Part shown: positions 8,232 to 15,490 of the stretch, piece by piece
How the letters are laid out: the number at the start of each line of letters is the position of its first letter
Numbering within the stretch: position 1 is the first letter of the stretch
Source: Cacconaster sp045601245
GTDB taxonomy: Bacteria > Bacteroidota > Bacteroidia > Bacteroidales > UBA932
Length of the DNA: 28,570 bases
Direction: 5' to 3'
NCBI GenBank assembly: GCA_045601245.1
Contig: JAZRZH010000037.1
Span: 1-28,570, forward strand
Position numbers and translations under genes: made by a program
Notes under the pieces: generated by a model
What the model was told of the DNA's origin: nothing
What the model saw: the letters and a program-made list of their open reading frames with translations, nothing else
Database searches by the model: none

Positions 8232-9278
8232 TTATTCCCTCTTTTTCAATCCTTTGCCGGCCAGTAGTCCGCAGGCAGCCATCACGTCTTCTCCTCGGGA
8301 TGCCCTGAGAGTCGTGGTGATGCCGGCGGCATTGAGCCGCGACTTGAATACCTCGATTGTCTGCGGTGATGAAGGGCGCAGAGGCGAATCCGGAATAGCG
8401 TGGAAGCGAATCAGATTGATGCGGCATTCCAGCCCCTTCAGGAGACGTATCAGCGCGTCCGAATGAGCGCGGGTGTCACTGATGCTGGCGAACATTATAT
8501 ATTCGAAACTTACTCTTCTCTGCCCTGTGAAATCATACTGCTTCAGCAAATCCACTACTTCGGCTAGCGGATATGCCTTCTGTACCGGCATCATAGCGGC
8601 ACGCTGGTCAGGGAACGGGTTGTGCAGGCTCACAGCCAGATGGCAGCGGCTGTTGTCCAGGAACTCCTTCAGGCTCGGGATGACGCCGACGGTGGAGAGG
8701 GTGATGCGTTTCGGACTCCATCCGAAACCCCAGTCGGCGGTCAGGATTTCGAGAGCCTTGCTGACATTCTCCCAATTGTCCAGCGGCTCACCCATTCCCA
8801 TAAAGACGGCATTGGTAAGGATCGGGCCCTCGTCTATCATTATGAACTGGGAGATGATCTGCGCTGTGTCGAGATTGCCGTGGAATCCGCCGCGGCCCGT
8901 CATGCAGAATCCGCAGTTCATCTTGCAGCCGACCTGCGAGGAGACGCATATGGTGGCGCGGCCGATCTCGCCCGCATCCTCGTATTCCGGGATCATCACG
9001 GTCTCGATATACTTTCCGTCAGGACCGGCTGGGAAGAGATACTTGCGCGTACCGTCCTTCGAGGTGAGGCTGCCTGCGTAAGGCGTAAGGCCGACCTCGT
9101 ATTTTTCGGAGAGTGCCGCGCGCGCCGACTTCGAGAGATTGGTCATCGATTCGATGTCCTTTACTCTCTTGACATACAGCCAGTCCGCCATCTGCTTCGC
9201 GGTGAATGACGGAAGCGACAGCTCCTGTGCCACGGTCTTCAGTTCTTCGAGCGTCCTGCCCAATAATTTCTCTTTCAT
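8232..9278 (-). CDS. rlmN: 23S rRNA/tRNA adenine-C2 methyltransferase RlmN
   Basis: Radical-SAM enzyme that methylates C2 of A2503 in 23S rRNA and, in E. coli, A37 of some tRNAs. The cluster motif CxxxCxxC is at C118, C122 and C125 (CKMNCGFCMTG), the SAM-binding GEP segment is in MGMGEPLDNW, and the methyl-carrying cysteine is C336 in DVMAACGLLAG. At 348 aa it is a normal length. The related antibiotic-resistance enzyme Cfr is less likely: the N-terminal HhH-like region and motif spacing match RlmN and the context is housekeeping. A clear SD sequence precedes the ATG. It sits between apbE (18-nt gap) and the patatin gene (1-nt gap). Confidence 0.95.
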   Translation of the reverse strand: MKEKLLGRTLEELKTVAQELSLPSFTAKQMADWLYVKRVKDIESMTNLSKSARAALSEKYEVGLTPYAGSLTSKDGTRKYLFPAGPDGKYIETVMIPEYEDAGEIGRATICVSSQVGCKMNCGFCMTGRGGFHGNLDTAQIISQFIMIDEGPILTNAVFMGMGEPLDNWENVSKALEILTADWGFGWSPKRITLSTVGVIPSLKEFLDNSRCHLAVSLHNPFPDQRAAMMPVQKAYPLAEVVDLLKQYDFTGQRRVSFEYIMFASISDTRAHSDALIRLLKGLECRINLIRFHAIPDSPLRPSSPQTIEVFKSRLNAAGITTTLRASRGEDVMAACGLLAGKGLKKRE

Positions 9279-9283
9279 ACGGG

Positions 9284-9290
9284 TCTCCTT
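9284..9290 (-). promoter_or_regulatory. Strong Shine-Dalgarno sequence for rlmN
   Basis: On the minus strand AAGGAGA lies about 5 nt before the rlmN ATG. Strong SD sequences are uncommon in Bacteroidota, where the anti-SD is largely occluded, and most other starts in this window lack one. Confidence 0.55.
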
Positions 9291-9296
9291 TTTGAT

Positions 9297-10262
9297 TTAT
9301 TCGATCAGCCTTATCTTTACGTCCGGCATCGTTGAGGCAACGGCTCTGGCGGAATCCGGGCCGATGACCATCATCCAGGTCGCATAGGCATCCGCCGTGG
9401 TGGCGTCACAGGTGATGACAGTTGCGCTCAGCAGATGGTGTGTGACCGGCCGTCCCGTGGCCGGGTCTATCGTGTGGGCGAATTTCTGTCCGTCCTTGAC
9501 GTAGAATTTCCTGTAATTGCCCGATGTGACAACTCCGCAGTCTGTGAGTTCAAGCATCTCTTCAATCTGTTCCGCGCCTTCCTCTGCTCCATCGACCGGT
9601 TTCTCGAGGGCGATGTTCCAGAGTCCTCCGCGGGCGCTTCTGCCGCTGCACACGATCTCGCGGCCGACCTCGACGAGATAGTCCGAGCATCCGCGCTCCT
9701 TTAGTGTGGATGCTATGCAGTCACAGCTGTATCCTTGCGCTATTGCATTGAAATTCAGTTTGCACCGCTCATCATCGCGGGTAAGGTGGATGCCGTCTTC
9801 GCGCTCCTCCAGCGCAAAATGGTTCATTCCGATGAATGCCTTTATGCTGTCCACTGCTCCATCCGTGACATTGTCCCCGTTGGTGAAACCGAAGCCCCAC
9901 AGGTCGAACAGAGGTGCCGCTGATGGGTCGAACGCTCCGCCGCTCTGCTGCCAGATCTCTTTGGAGCGGGTGAAATTGGCTATGAAATGATTGTCCAGCG
10001 GCAGGTCTTCGCCGGCGTTGATGCGGGAGAGGAGGGATCCCTTGTTGTAGCCGGAAATCGATTGGTCGATCTCTATCAGGATGCTGTCTGCGGTGGCCTT
10101 GATATCCTGGGCGCGGGCCTTCCCCGGAAGTTTGCATATGATGTGCCACGTGCCGCCCTGTGCGAATCCCTCAATGCGGCAATAACCCTTTCCTGTGTTG
10201 TCACAGGATGTCAGGCATAGCGCAGCTGCGATTGTTGTCAGAAAAGGAAACAGTTTCTTCAT
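9297..10262 (-). CDS. apbE: FAD:protein FMN transferase (ApbE), lipoprotein
   Basis: Attaches FMN to threonine in periplasmic proteins such as NqrC/RnfG subunits. The start is placed at ATG 10260-10262: a reading from 10301 adds 13 residues ahead of a textbook lipoprotein signal (MKKLFPFLTT...LCLTSC, lipid-attached Cys20), and a -7 element lies just upstream. Family blocks are DQSISGYNKGSLLSRIN, GGAFDPSAAPL, AIAQGYSCD, the HTIDPATGRPV loop and the metal-binding DATTADA. About 321 aa, normal. One block, usually read as VxxGGE, is VEVGREIVCSG here, with Arg for the second Gly. No Nqr/Rnf genes are in view. It heads the minus directon and diverges from the lipoprotein gene at 10345. Confidence 0.93.
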   Translation of the reverse strand: MKKLFPFLTTIAAALCLTSCDNTGKGYCRIEGFAQGGTWHIICKLPGKARAQDIKATADSILIEIDQSISGYNKGSLLSRINAGEDLPLDNHFIANFTRSKEIWQQSGGAFDPSAAPLFDLWGFGFTNGDNVTDGAVDSIKAFIGMNHFALEEREDGIHLTRDDERCKLNFNAIAQGYSCDCIASTLKERGCSDYLVEVGREIVCSGRSARGGLWNIALEKPVDGAEEGAEQIEEMLELTDCGVVTSGNYRKFYVKDGQKFAHTIDPATGRPVTHHLLSATVITCDATTADAYATWMMVIGPDSARAVASTMPDVKIRLIE

Positions 10263-10288
10263 TGCGGTTACGGCACGATTATGGAATA

Positions 10289-10296
10289 CAAAATTA
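10289..10296 (-). promoter_or_regulatory. Candidate apbE promoter -7 element
   Basis: On the minus strand this reads TAATTTTG, matching TAnnTTTG, 26 nt upstream of the apbE ATG. It supports the start at 10262, since a start at 10301 would lie upstream of the promoter. No clear -33 element. Confidence 0.5.
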
Positions 10297-10318
10297 CGCA
10301 TTATCCGAAAATTATTAG

Positions 10319-10326
10319 CATATTTG
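10319..10326 (+). promoter_or_regulatory. Weak -7-like element for the lipoprotein gene
   Basis: CATATTTG matches TAnnTTTG except for the first base and lies 18 nt before ATG 10345. With the apbE element it would make a compact divergent promoter pair. Confidence 0.35.
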
Positions 10327-10344
10327 CAAATTGTAAAGAGTTCA

Positions 10345-11367
10345 ATGATGAAGTTTTATATTAAAAATATATGTCTTCTTGCGCTGATGGCGCTTCCTCT
10401 TCTGGCATCCTGCAAGAAAGATGAAGAAGAAACTGAGACCAAGCCGTCGCTAATCGGTTCGGTCACCTTCGACTTTCCGGAGTATGTCCTTAAGAATGAA
10501 GTCATCACATTGACAGCCGAAGGTATAGTGTATCCGGCTGATATCAAGTATTCCTGGTACTGCAATTCGGCCTGGCCGGATACCATTGGCATCAAGACTG
10601 TTACGATAAAGACTCCAGACAGCCTCGGAGTTTTCTCAATCTCAGCAACAGGTCAGTCGGAAGGCTATTATTCCGCAAGTTCGACAAAGACTTTCACCAC
10701 CATTGACACTGCACGCAACGCATCCCTCAAGGGGCTTGCAGACGCTCAGAATACTTTCACTGATAATCGTGACGGGATAACCTATGACTACGTCACTGTC
10801 GGCAGCCTCGACTGGTTTGCCCAGAATCTGGCTTGGGATGGTGCAGGCGTGCCTTTCAGAAATTCACCGGTTATGGACAAACTTTTCGGCAGACTCTATC
10901 ATTGGGATGAGGCTACCGGAGGCATCTCCGCATCCGGCCTCGGCGCCGGACCTCAGGGCGTTTGTCCGAAGGGCTGGAGCATTCCTACCAATGAAGACTG
11001 GGCCGACCTGGCATCCGCTGTCAGCGGCAGTGCTGTCGAATTCGGTGCCAAATGGGAGGGAATAGGCGAAAAACTGTCCGCACAGGGCCTTCTTAACGGT
11101 GACAAACTCTGGCCGTATTCACCTGACAACCTCCACACCAACGTGTTTGGCTGGAATGCGCTTCCAGTGGGCAGTTCTTCTATGAATCACAGCAATTTCA
11201 ATGATTTCTGCAAATATGGATTCTGGTGGAGCGCCACCGAAAAGGGCTCCGATCAGGCATATTTCAGATATATTTATTGTGATATGAACTCATTCCCGAT
11301 GAGTTCTTCAAGCAAGACTGACTTCGGCGCATCAGTGCGCTGCGTCAGGATCACTCCCGCTCTTTAG
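10345..11367 (+). CDS. Fib_succ_major domain lipoprotein
   Basis: Predicted surface or periplasmic lipoprotein of unknown function. The start is ATG at 10345 (a second ATG follows directly), giving about 340 aa, because the signal peptide MMKFYIKNIC...LPLLASC with lipid-attached Cys23 begins there; the upstream extension to 10195 has no signal features and crosses the divergent promoter region. After a lysine/glutamate linker comes a beta-rich region (about 40-130) that may be Ig-like. The C-terminal half has the Fib_succ_major hallmarks: WFAQNLAWD, GRLYHWDEA, GVCPKGWSIPTNEDW, GFWWSATEKG and ASVRCVR at the end. These proteins are abundant in Bacteroidota and Fibrobacter, without a proven role. 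The last 17 nt overlap the 3' end of phoH on the other strand. Confidence 0.88.
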   Translation: MMKFYIKNICLLALMALPLLASCKKDEEETETKPSLIGSVTFDFPEYVLKNEVITLTAEGIVYPADIKYSWYCNSAWPDTIGIKTVTIKTPDSLGVFSISATGQSEGYYSASSTKTFTTIDTARNASLKGLADAQNTFTDNRDGITYDYVTVGSLDWFAQNLAWDGAGVPFRNSPVMDKLFGRLYHWDEATGGISASGLGAGPQGVCPKGWSIPTNEDWADLASAVSGSAVEFGAKWEGIGEKLSAQGLLNGDKLWPYSPDNLHTNVFGWNALPVGSSSMNHSNFNDFCKYGFWWSATEKGSDQAYFRYIYCDMNSFPMSSSSKTDFGASVRCVRITPAL

Positions 11368-12325
11368 CGGCTTCCTTCTCAAAGGCATCCACAATCTTTG
11401 TGACGAGCGGATGGCGGACAATATCCTCCTTCCCGAACTCTATTACGCTGATTCCACGGATATTGCGTACCAACTCCATCCCTTTTACAAGACCCGAATC
11501 CTTCTTGTTGGGGAGATCTATCTGAGTGGCGTCACCCGTTACTATGAACTTCGAATCCGCTCCCATTCGGGTAAGGAACATCTTCAACTGTCCCAGTGAG
11601 GTGTTCTGCGCCTCGTCGAGGATGACGAATGCGTGGTCCAGGGTGCGGCCGCGCATATAGGCGAGCGGAGCGATCTGGATGATGCCGTCCTCCATGAATG
11701 ACTGCAGCCTCTTGCCCGGGATCATATCCTGAAGGGCGTCGTAGAGCGGCTGGAGATACGGGTCGAGTTTTTCCTTGAGGTCTCCCGGCAGGAATCCGAG
11801 ACGTTCTCCGGCCTCCACTGCGGGGCGGGTGAGGATCAACCGCTTGACCTCACGGTTCTTGAGGGCGCGGACGGCCAGCGCGATGGCTGTGTAGGTCTTG
11901 CCGCTGCCGGCGGGACCAACCGCGAAGAGCAGGTCATTCCTGTAGTATTCCTTGACGAGCCGTTTCTGGTTTGCGGTACGGGCGCGGACAGGCTTGCCGT
12001 CATTTCCGTATACGATTATATTTTCAGCGCCTTCATCGAGATTCACCATTCCCTCCTCCGGATTGCGTTCTGAAGTAACTCCGTTGAAGAGTTCGTCCAC
12101 GTCGTATTCGGTGAGATTGGACTTGGTGGCACGCTTCCTGCGCAGTGCATCCAGCTTTTCTCCGAAGGCGTCAATTTCATCTTCCGTACCTATCAAGGTT
12201 ACCTCAGAACCTCTGGCGACAGCCTTGACCTTCGGGTAGCGGCTTGCCAGAAGATTGAACAGTCTGTTGTTGACACCGTAGATATCGACCGGGTCTATTT
12301 CGTCAAGTATTATCTTTTTCTCCAT
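11351..12325 (-). CDS. PhoH-family ATPase (PhoH-like)
   Basis: Cytoplasmic P-loop ATPase of the PhoH/PhoL group, thought to act on RNA; the precise role is not settled. An N-terminal segment (about 1-115) precedes the ATPase core. Walker A GPAGSGKTYTA is at 137-147, the TRPAVEAGERLGFLPGD block typical of PhoH is near 168-182, Walker B is VILDEAQN at about 234-241, and TGDATQIDLP follows. At 324 aa it is normal. In many bacteria the homologue neighbours ybeY; that gene is not here. It is divergent from the SPOR lipoprotein gene and convergent with the lipoprotein gene, overlapping it by 17 nt. Confidence 0.93.
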   Translation of the reverse strand: MEKKIILDEIDPVDIYGVNNRLFNLLASRYPKVKAVARGSEVTLIGTEDEIDAFGEKLDALRRKRATKSNLTEYDVDELFNGVTSERNPEEGMVNLDEGAENIIVYGNDGKPVRARTANQKRLVKEYYRNDLLFAVGPAGSGKTYTAIALAVRALKNREVKRLILTRPAVEAGERLGFLPGDLKEKLDPYLQPLYDALQDMIPGKRLQSFMEDGIIQIAPLAYMRGRTLDHAFVILDEAQNTSLGQLKMFLTRMGADSKFIVTGDATQIDLPNKKDSGLVKGMELVRNIRGISVIEFGKEDIVRHPLVTKIVDAFEKEAAKERE

Positions 12326-12342
12326 TTCGTTTCTTTGGGTCG

Positions 12343-12350
12343 TAAAGTTA
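12343..12350 (-). promoter_or_regulatory. Weak -7-like element for phoH
   Basis: On the minus strand this reads TAACTTTA, one base from TAnnTTTG, 17 nt before the phoH ATG. Low support. Confidence 0.25.
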
Positions 12351-12363
12351 CACTTTTTTATCT

Positions 12364-12371
12364 TATCTTTG
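12364..12371 (+). promoter_or_regulatory. Candidate -7 element for the SPOR lipoprotein gene
   Basis: TATCTTTG matches TAnnTTTG exactly and ends 24 nt before the chosen GTG start. The only longer in-frame start (TTG at 12369) would lie inside this element, so the element helps decide the start. Confidence 0.5.
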
Positions 12372-12395
12372 TATGGCTATAATAATGTTCCGGAA

Positions 12396-12878
12396 GTGAA
12401 GAATATCAGATTATCGGTTTGTGTCGTGCTGGCTGTCGTGCTGGCGGCGGGGTGCGATTTCGTGCGGGCCACGCTCGGCAAGCCGACATCCGAATACATT
12501 CAGTTCAAGAGAGATTCGATCGCGGCGGCTGAGCAGGCCAGGATAGATTCTGCCATCCGGGCGCAGAAGATGCTCGAGGAGAAGGAGCGGCTGGCACACT
12601 ATTCCGGCATTCCGACCGCCAGATACAACGTTGTCGCAGGTTCTTTCAAGGATTCGATGAACGCCGTTTCTCTGATGGAAAAGATGGCGCAGGACAGCCT
12701 CGACGCGCGTCTGTTGAAGCTCCGCAACGGCTTCATCGCGGTCTCGATATTCGCTGCTGATTCATCCGCCGATGCCAAGGCGGTGCTTCAGGATCTGATA
12801 CGTAAGCCGGGATTCGGCGAAATATGCCTGTATGACGCGAAGCGCGAGATAGAGGCCCTCAATAAAGATCAGGAATAA
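12396..12878 (+). CDS. SPOR-domain lipoprotein
   Basis: Predicted envelope lipoprotein that would bind denuded peptidoglycan strands, as SPOR domains do at septa. The start is taken as GTG 12396, giving MKNIRLSVCVVLAVVLAAGC with the lipid-attached cysteine at residue 20. A charged, coiled-coil-like helix follows (about 35-75, rich in KRDSIAAAEQAR-type repeats), then one SPOR domain (about 80-145) beginning RYNVVAGSFKDS and ending near VLQDLIRK. At 160 aa it is short, like other Bacteroidota SPOR lipoproteins. gcvT follows after 19 nt, so co-transcription is likely though functionally unrelated. Confidence 0.82.
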   Translation: MKNIRLSVCVVLAVVLAAGCDFVRATLGKPTSEYIQFKRDSIAAAEQARIDSAIRAQKMLEEKERLAHYSGIPTARYNVVAGSFKDSMNAVSLMEKMAQDSLDARLLKLRNGFIAVSIFAADSSADAKAVLQDLIRKPGFGEICLYDAKREIEALNKDQE

Positions 12879-12897
12879 CCATTTCACAATATCAGTA

Positions 12898-14001
12898 ATG
12901 AAAAATACAGCATTTACAGAAAAGCACATAGCCCTCGGCGCCAAGATGGCTCCGTTTGCAGGCTATAATATGCCTATCCAGTACTCCAGCATCAATGAAG
13001 AGCATGCTACCGTACGCGAAGGTGTCGGCGTATTCGACGTTTCACACATGGGTGAAATCTGGGTATACGGACCGAAAGCCCTCGAATTTCTTCAGTACGT
13101 TTCCACCAACGACCTTTCAGTGGTTTACCCTGGCAAGGCTCAGTACAACTGCTTCCCTAATGGCAAGGGCGGTATCGTGGATGACTTCATCTCATACTGC
13201 TTCGGACCTGAGAAGTACCTTCTCGCAGTCAACGCCGCAAATACCGACAAGGACTGGGAGAATCTCTGCAAGTATGCCCCTAAGTTCGGTCTCGAGATCG
13301 GCAAGGACCTCGTGAACAAGTCAGACGAGACCTGTCAGCTCGCAATCCAGGGTCCTAAGGCTATGGAAGCCATGCAGAAACTCACAAAGGAGCCTATCAT
13401 GGATATGGAGTACTATACATTCAAGGAACTCGAACTCGCAGGTATCCCTGTGATCTTCTCCACAACCGGTTACACCGGAAGCGGCGGATGCGAGGTATAC
13501 GCTGACAACAAGTACGCTGACCAGCTCTGGAAGGCAGTCTTCGAGGCAGGCGAAGAGTTCGGCATAAAGCCAATCGGCCTCGGCGCACGCGACACACTCC
13601 GTCTCGAGATGGGCTACTGCCTCTATGGCAACGATATTGACGACACCACCTCACCGCTCGAGGCAGGTCTCGGCTGGATCACCAAGTTCAACGATGTCAA
13701 AGGTGACTTCATCGACAAGGAATTCCTCCTCGCACAGAAGGCTGAAGGTATCAAGCGCAAGCTCGTCGGCTTCGAACTCATCGACAAGGGTATCGCCCGC
13801 CACGAAATGAACATCTGCGATGCAGAGGGCAACAAGATCGGTCACGTTACATCCGGCACAATGGGTCCTTCAGTCAAGAAGGCGGTTGGCATGGGTTATG
13901 TAGATGTACCATTCCATAAGACGGGTTCGGAAATCTACATCGAGATCCGCGGCAAACTGCTCAAGGCCGTTGTAGTAAAGGCTCCGTTCTATCAGAAATA
14001 A
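12898..14001 (+). CDS. gcvT: Aminomethyltransferase, glycine cleavage T protein
   Basis: Transfers the one-carbon unit from the aminomethyl-lipoyl H protein to tetrahydrofolate, releasing ammonia. Family blocks in order: FAGYNMPIQY near the N-terminus, FDVSHMGEI, GGIVDDF with the folate-site aspartate, TGYTGSGGCEVY, and GARDTLRLEMGYCLYG. At 367 aa it is full length. Codon use is strongly biased (CTC, GGC, AAG, GAG), more so than in the neighbours, suggesting high expression. No other gcv genes are in the window. No glycine riboswitch is visible in the 19-nt gap upstream. The stop TAA shares its last base with the ATG of the next gene. Confidence 0.97.
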   Translation: MKNTAFTEKHIALGAKMAPFAGYNMPIQYSSINEEHATVREGVGVFDVSHMGEIWVYGPKALEFLQYVSTNDLSVVYPGKAQYNCFPNGKGGIVDDFISYCFGPEKYLLAVNAANTDKDWENLCKYAPKFGLEIGKDLVNKSDETCQLAIQGPKAMEAMQKLTKEPIMDMEYYTFKELELAGIPVIFSTTGYTGSGGCEVYADNKYADQLWKAVFEAGEEFGIKPIGLGARDTLRLEMGYCLYGNDIDDTTSPLEAGLGWITKFNDVKGDFIDKEFLLAQKAEGIKRKLVGFELIDKGIARHEMNICDAEGNKIGHVTSGTMGPSVKKAVGMGYVDVPFHKTGSEIYIEIRGKLLKAVVVKAPFYQK

Positions 14002-15281
14002 TGTTTAGAAAGGCTACTCTTATAATATCTATTTTTTGTGCAGCGGGAACTCTCGCTGCACAAAATTTTAATATATCCTCAGAACTTCAGCGTCACGTCG
14101 AATACCTTGCTTCGGACACTCTGCAGGGACGCGCGGCGGGGTCGGAAGGAGAAAGGGCAGCCGCTTACTATATTTATTCCGGCTTAAAGAATGCCGGCCT
14201 TGAAATGCTGACCGGGCCCGAAGGTCAGGATTTCAGTATAAAAAACGGAGACTTTGAAATCTCCTCAGCGAATATTCTCGGCATTGTCGAAGGCTTCGAT
14301 CCGGAACTCCGCAACGAATACATCGTTGTCGGTGCCCATATGGACAATGTCGGGACCAATGTGATGACTGTCAACGGTGAGAAGGTGACACGCATCTTCC
14401 CTGGTGCTGATGACAATGCATCCGGAACCGCCACTCTGATTGAGATGGCGAAACTCGTCTCCGACAATAAGTTTTTCTTCGGGCGTTCCATCGTATTCGT
14501 GGCTTTCGGTGCCGGAGAATGCGGCAATGCCGGAGCCTGGTATTTCGTCAACAGGGCATTTTCGGAGATAGGCTCGGTCAAGGCGATGGTCAATCTCGAT
14601 ATGCTCGGGCGCGGCAATGACCGCAATCCGTTCCGCGTCTATTCGTCTCTCTCCCGCACGAAACTCAACAGCCTTCTTGAGAAAACCGCGGAATTTCCGG
14701 TAGTCGTGCCTCCGATTGCATCGGAGGGCACTTTCCCGCAGTCGGATTATCTTCCGTTCTACGAAAAAGGGATACCTGTCGTCCATTTCACCACCGGGTC
14801 GACCAGAGAGTCCCGCACCGTCAAGGATACGCCGCAGCTGCTCCAGTATCGGAATATGGAGCGCAACTGCAACTATCTCTTCTATTTCCTGCAGGTGCTC
14901 TCGTGCGAGCAGCGCATCGCAGACAGCCAGCCTGCTGAGATTCAGGACGGCGAATCCGCATATTCTATCTCGGATTTGGACAAGCGTCCGGAATTCTTCC
15001 ATTCCAACGAGAAGCATTTCCTTGACACCTGGGTTTACAAATACCTCAAATATCCTGCGTCAGCCATCAAGGAAGGCGTCCAGGGCAAAGTCCAGGTAAG
15101 CTTTATCATAGAGAAGGACGGAAAGGTCTCCAATGTCAAGGTGGTCAGGGGTGTGGACCAGAGGCTCGACGACGAGGCGGTGAAAGTCATCTCCATTTCT
15201 CCAAAATGGACTCCGGGCCAGATCAAGGGCAAGCCGGTCCGCACAAGGATTATCCTTCCTGTCGAGTTCAGACTCAAATAG
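14001..15281 (+). CDS. Exported M28-type metallopeptidase with C-terminal TonB domain
   Basis: Signal peptide residues 1-20 (ending LAAQ), M28 peptidase-like domain about 25-300, TonB C-terminal-like domain about 325-426 (YPASAIKEGVQGKVQVSF, VIEKDG, VDQRLDDEAVKVI, LPVEFRLK). M28 enzymes are two-zinc aminopeptidases. The five metal ligands appear kept: H113 (GAHMDN), D137/138 (GADDNASG), E173, D200 (VNLDMLGR) and H262 (VVHFTTG). The motif normally reading FxxFxxEExG is FVAFGAGECG, so the general-base glutamate is Gly172 while the zinc-binding Glu173 remains. The TonB half lacks a membrane anchor, so it is not a classical TonB; it may bind a partner. The start overlaps the gcvT stop (TAATG). 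The alternative is a non-catalytic sugar- or peptide-binding M28 homologue. Confidence 0.85.
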   Translation: MFRKATLIISIFCAAGTLAAQNFNISSELQRHVEYLASDTLQGRAAGSEGERAAAYYIYSGLKNAGLEMLTGPEGQDFSIKNGDFEISSANILGIVEGFDPELRNEYIVVGAHMDNVGTNVMTVNGEKVTRIFPGADDNASGTATLIEMAKLVSDNKFFFGRSIVFVAFGAGECGNAGAWYFVNRAFSEIGSVKAMVNLDMLGRGNDRNPFRVYSSLSRTKLNSLLEKTAEFPVVVPPIASEGTFPQSDYLPFYEKGIPVVHFTTGSTRESRTVKDTPQLLQYRNMERNCNYLFYFLQVLSCEQRIADSQPAEIQDGESAYSISDLDKRPEFFHSNEKHFLDTWVYKYLKYPASAIKEGVQGKVQVSFIIEKDGKVSNVKVVRGVDQRLDDEAVKVISISPKWTPGQIKGKPVRTRIILPVEFRLK

Positions 15282-15456
15282 ATTCCGTATTATACTGACG
15301 TATGCGCGGAAGGTCCCGTTCGTGTCATTGTATTATTGTCATATTAGAACCGTATTATTACTATTATTTTCTATCGGACCTATAATATGCATCCGCAGCG
15401 GTGCTCCGTAATGCCGCGATACGAAATATGACACTCCATAATTGAAGTAAAAATGT

Positions 15457-15464
15457 TACATTTG
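15457..15464 (+). promoter_or_regulatory. Candidate leuS promoter -7 element
   Basis: TACATTTG matches TAnnTTTG and ends 26 nt before the leuS ATG. The rest of the 209-nt gap (15282-15490) is AT-rich, with repeated GTATTATT words. I see no terminator, T-box or other structured leader in it. Confidence 0.55.
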
Positions 15465-15490
15465 CAGATTATATAAGATATATCACTGCA

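Noticed and set aside
12880..12897. Glycine riboswitch ahead of gcvT
   Set aside because: Only 19 nt separate gcvT from the SPOR gene and nothing structured is visible there.
14265..15017. 250-codon minus-strand frame inside the M28 gene
   Set aside because: It lies entirely opposite a recognised coding sequence and shows no family motif, so it is a shadow frame.
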